Shown here: positions 6,551-8,061 of the stretch, piece after piece
How positions within the stretch are numbered: the stretch's first letter is position 1
How the letters are laid out: each line of letters starts with the position of its first letter
Assembly: GCA_046724655.1 (NCBI GenBank)
Contig: JBKOWY010000183.1
Coordinates: 1 to 8,061, forward strand
Reading direction: 5' to 3'
Source of the DNA: JALZAA01 sp046724655
Lineage (GTDB): Bacteria > Actinomycetota > Acidimicrobiia > IMCC26256 > JACDBD01
DNA length: 8,061 nt
Program-made: the position numbers and the translations under genes
Notes under the pieces: generated by a model
Databases searched by the model: none
Seen by the model: only the letters and a program-made list of their open reading frames with translations
Told to the model about the DNA's origin: nothing

Positions 6551-7954
6551 ATGTCCCGACTTGCGCACCGCCTCGCCGCCGCCGGCGTCGCGACCTCCTT
6601 GGCTGTCGTCGGCCTCGCCGTTCCCGGCGCTGGCGCCGTCCCGGCGCAGGCGTCGGGGAAGTGCCCACTCAGCGCGCTGAAAAACGCGAAGAGCAAGCCG
6701 GTGGAGATCACGTACTGGCAGGGAGCATTCCAACGCGCCAATGAGGAGGTGCTCCTCCGTCTGACCGACCAGTTCAATTCGTCGCAGAACGACGTCCGGG
6801 TGACGGTCGTCAACCAGACCACGTACGTCGATACCATGAACAAGTTCCGGGCGGGCCTGTCCAGCGGCGACGTCCCTGATCTCGTCAACATCCAGGACAT
6901 CAGCCTCCAGCAGATGATCGACACCGGGGCGGTGCTGCCGGCGCAGGCCTGCGTCAAGGCCGACAAGTACGACCTCTCCGACCACCTCGAGCGGGTCGTC
7001 GACTACTACTCGGTGAAGGGCACGCTGTGGCCGATGCCGTTCAACGTGTCGAACCCGGTCCTCTATTACAACAAGAAGGCGTTCCAGACTGCGGGTCTCG
7101 ATCCCAACCAGCCCCCGACGACACTCGCCGAGGTGAAGTCTGCCGCTCAGAAGCTCAAGGACTCGGGAGTGGTTTCCCAGGCCGGCTTCGGGCTCAAGCT
7201 CGATCCCTGGCACCTCGAGCAGTGGTCGGCGATCGCCGGGAAGCCCTACGTGAACAACAGCAACGGCCGAAAAGCCCGAGCAACCGCCGCCACCTTCGAC
7301 AACGCCACGGGCAAGGAGATCTTCACGTTCCTGAACGACATGGTGAAGTCGGGGGCGGCGAGGACGAACGCCGCCGACGGGCCGAGCGCGGTCGACAACC
7401 TGCTCGGGATCGGGAACGGCAACTTCGGCATGACGATCGACACGTCGGCCGCTCTCGGCACGATCCAGCAACTCCTGACCGCCGGGGATTACCCGAACGT
7501 CGAGCTCGGCGTGGCGCCAATGCCGGGACCGAAGGGGAAGGGTGGCGTGCTCGTCGGCGGCGGAGCCAACTACATCTCGAGAAAGTCGTCGCCCGAGAAG
7601 CAGGCGGCGGCGTGGCAGTTCGCGAAGTTCCTCAACGACCCTGAAGTGCAGGCGGCGTGGAGCGCGGGCACCGGCTACGTCCCGATCCGCGAAGCAGCGA
7701 CCAGCCTCCCGCCGGTCCAGCAGCGCTGGGCCGAGGTGCCCGGCTTCAAGGTGGCCTACGACCAACTGGTCGGCGGTGTCTCGAACGCGGCCACCGCGGG
7801 CCCGGTAATCGGGGACTATCAGGGCGTGCGCGACGTCGTGCTCGACTCGGAGCAGCAGATGTTCGGCGGCATGTCACCCAGCGCGGCGCTGAAGCACGCA
7901 AAGCAAGAAGCGGACGGCAAGATCGAGGAGTACAACTCCCGCGTCGGGAGCTAA
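6551..7954 (+). CDS. ABC importer solute-binding protein, UgpB-like, Sec-secreted
   Basis: A 467-residue extracytoplasmic binding protein of the family 1 (CUT1) type that hands its ligand to the two permeases. Residues 1-35 form a signal peptide: basic start MSRLAHR, hydrophobic core, and an Ala-rich cleavage region ending about AQA-SG (32-36). There is no lipobox: the first Cys is at 38 in SGKC, without the LxxC pattern. The only other Cys is 134, so a disulfide is possible. Seen in the mature part: PMPFNVSNPVLYYNKKAF (161-178), FTFLNDMVKSG (258-268), GGVLVGGGANYI (331-342), WQFAKFLNDPEVQAAWSAG (355-373) and TGYVPIREA (374-382). FN.S.PVLYYNK, GG..., TGY.PI and a late Arg (427) parallel E. 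coli UgpB as I recall it, suggesting glycerol-3-phosphate, a glycerophosphodiester or a related ligand; a sugar is the alternative. The gene is last in the operon, where such genes are often first. Confidence 0.93.
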   Translation: MSRLAHRLAAAGVATSLAVVGLAVPGAGAVPAQASGKCPLSALKNAKSKPVEITYWQGAFQRANEEVLLRLTDQFNSSQNDVRVTVVNQTTYVDTMNKFRAGLSSGDVPDLVNIQDISLQQMIDTGAVLPAQACVKADKYDLSDHLERVVDYYSVKGTLWPMPFNVSNPVLYYNKKAFQTAGLDPNQPPTTLAEVKSAAQKLKDSGVVSQAGFGLKLDPWHLEQWSAIAGKPYVNNSNGRKARATAATFDNATGKEIFTFLNDMVKSGAARTNAADGPSAVDNLLGIGNGNFGMTIDTSAALGTIQQLLTAGDYPNVELGVAPMPGPKGKGGVLVGGGANYISRKSSPEKQAAAWQFAKFLNDPEVQAAWSAGTGYVPIREAATSLPPVQQRWAEVPGFKVAYDQLVGGVSNAATAGPVIGDYQGVRDVVLDSEQQMFGGMSPSAALKHAKQEADGKIEEYNSRVGS

Positions 7955-7986
7955 CGGTCGCCCTCGCAAGCTCGGGCTCCTGCTCC

Positions 7987-8008
7987 GGCGGTCGGCAAAG
8001 CCGCCGCC
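7987..8008. terminator. Hairpin after the importer operon, probable terminator
   Basis: GGCGG-T-CGGC (7987-7996), loop AAA, and GCCG-CCGCC (8000-8008) form a 9-bp GC stem with one bulged T, starting 32 bases after the binding-protein stop. No T-run follows, as is common for high-GC actinobacterial terminators. It could also serve the opposite strand if the minus-strand frame ending at 8017 is a gene. Confidence 0.5.
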
Positions 8009-8016
8009 TCCGCGGG

Positions 8017-8061
8017 CTAGCGCCGCAGGATCACCACTGAAGCGTTGGCACCGCGGCCCAC
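8017..8061 (-). CDS. Possible C-terminal end of a minus-strand gene (cut by window edge)
   Basis: The last bases, read on the minus strand, give 14 codons (VGRGANASVVILRR) followed by TAG at 8019-8017. A Gly/Ala-rich turn, a hydrophobic strand and a basic end is a plausible protein C-terminus, faintly like the ends of some thiolase or lipid-transfer proteins, but 14 residues are too few to assign a family. Position supports it: the gene would converge on the importer operon with the hairpin at 7987-8008 between them. It may equally be non-coding. Confidence 0.25.
   Translation of the reverse strand: MGRGANASVVILRR

Noticed and set aside
6221..7765. 514-codon open frame on the minus strand opposite the binding protein
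   Set aside because: No motif is recognisable, and the + strand frame is a convincing secreted binding protein.

Overview
The window looks like chromosomal DNA of a high-GC actinobacterium. GC is high throughout, GTG and TTG starts are used, acyl-CoA dehydrogenases come as a divergent pair, and genes overlap by a few bases. An environmental lineage such as Acidimicrobiia or Thermoleophilia is possible, but that placement is inference; no rRNA or other marker gene is present.

Left part (1-3132), acyl-CoA metabolism. The 5' end of an acyl-CoA dehydrogenase gene runs leftward off the window. Fifty bases away a complete, shorter acyl-CoA dehydrogenase starts in the opposite direction. A 558-residue protein follows it on the same strand and reads as an alpha half plus a beta half of a family I CoA-transferase (IpdA-like then IpdB-like). 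The two + strand genes are separated only by a 15-bp perfect inverted repeat that ends 2 bases before the downstream start codon. Together these genes suggest oxidation and CoA-thioester processing of a lipid, steroid-ring or aromatic-derived acid; the substrate cannot be read from the sequence.

Middle part (3133-3539), a junction without an intact gene. It holds a perfect 20-bp inverted repeat with a 3-base loop, the truncated C-terminal part of an EAL (cyclic-di-GMP phosphodiesterase) domain on the minus strand, two GC-rich hairpins, and a possible promoter for the next operon.

Right part (3540-7954), a complete ABC importer of the CUT1/UgpABCE type on the + strand. The order is ATPase, permease, permease, secreted solute-binding protein. 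The first two junctions overlap (4 and 11 bases) and the last has a 26-base gap with a strong ribosome binding site. The binding protein resembles UgpB in several short motifs, so glycerol-3-phosphate, a glycerophosphodiester or a sugar are the leading ligand guesses. A hairpin after it is probably the terminator, and a minus-strand reading frame may end just beyond it.

I found no mobile element with a recognisable transposase, no CRISPR array, no RNA gene and no clear sign of a new multi-gene system. The most unusual items are the two perfect inverted repeats, the EAL remnant tied to one of them, the fused CoA-transferase, the Asp in place of the expected catalytic Glu in the dehydrogenase, and the binding protein without a lipobox.
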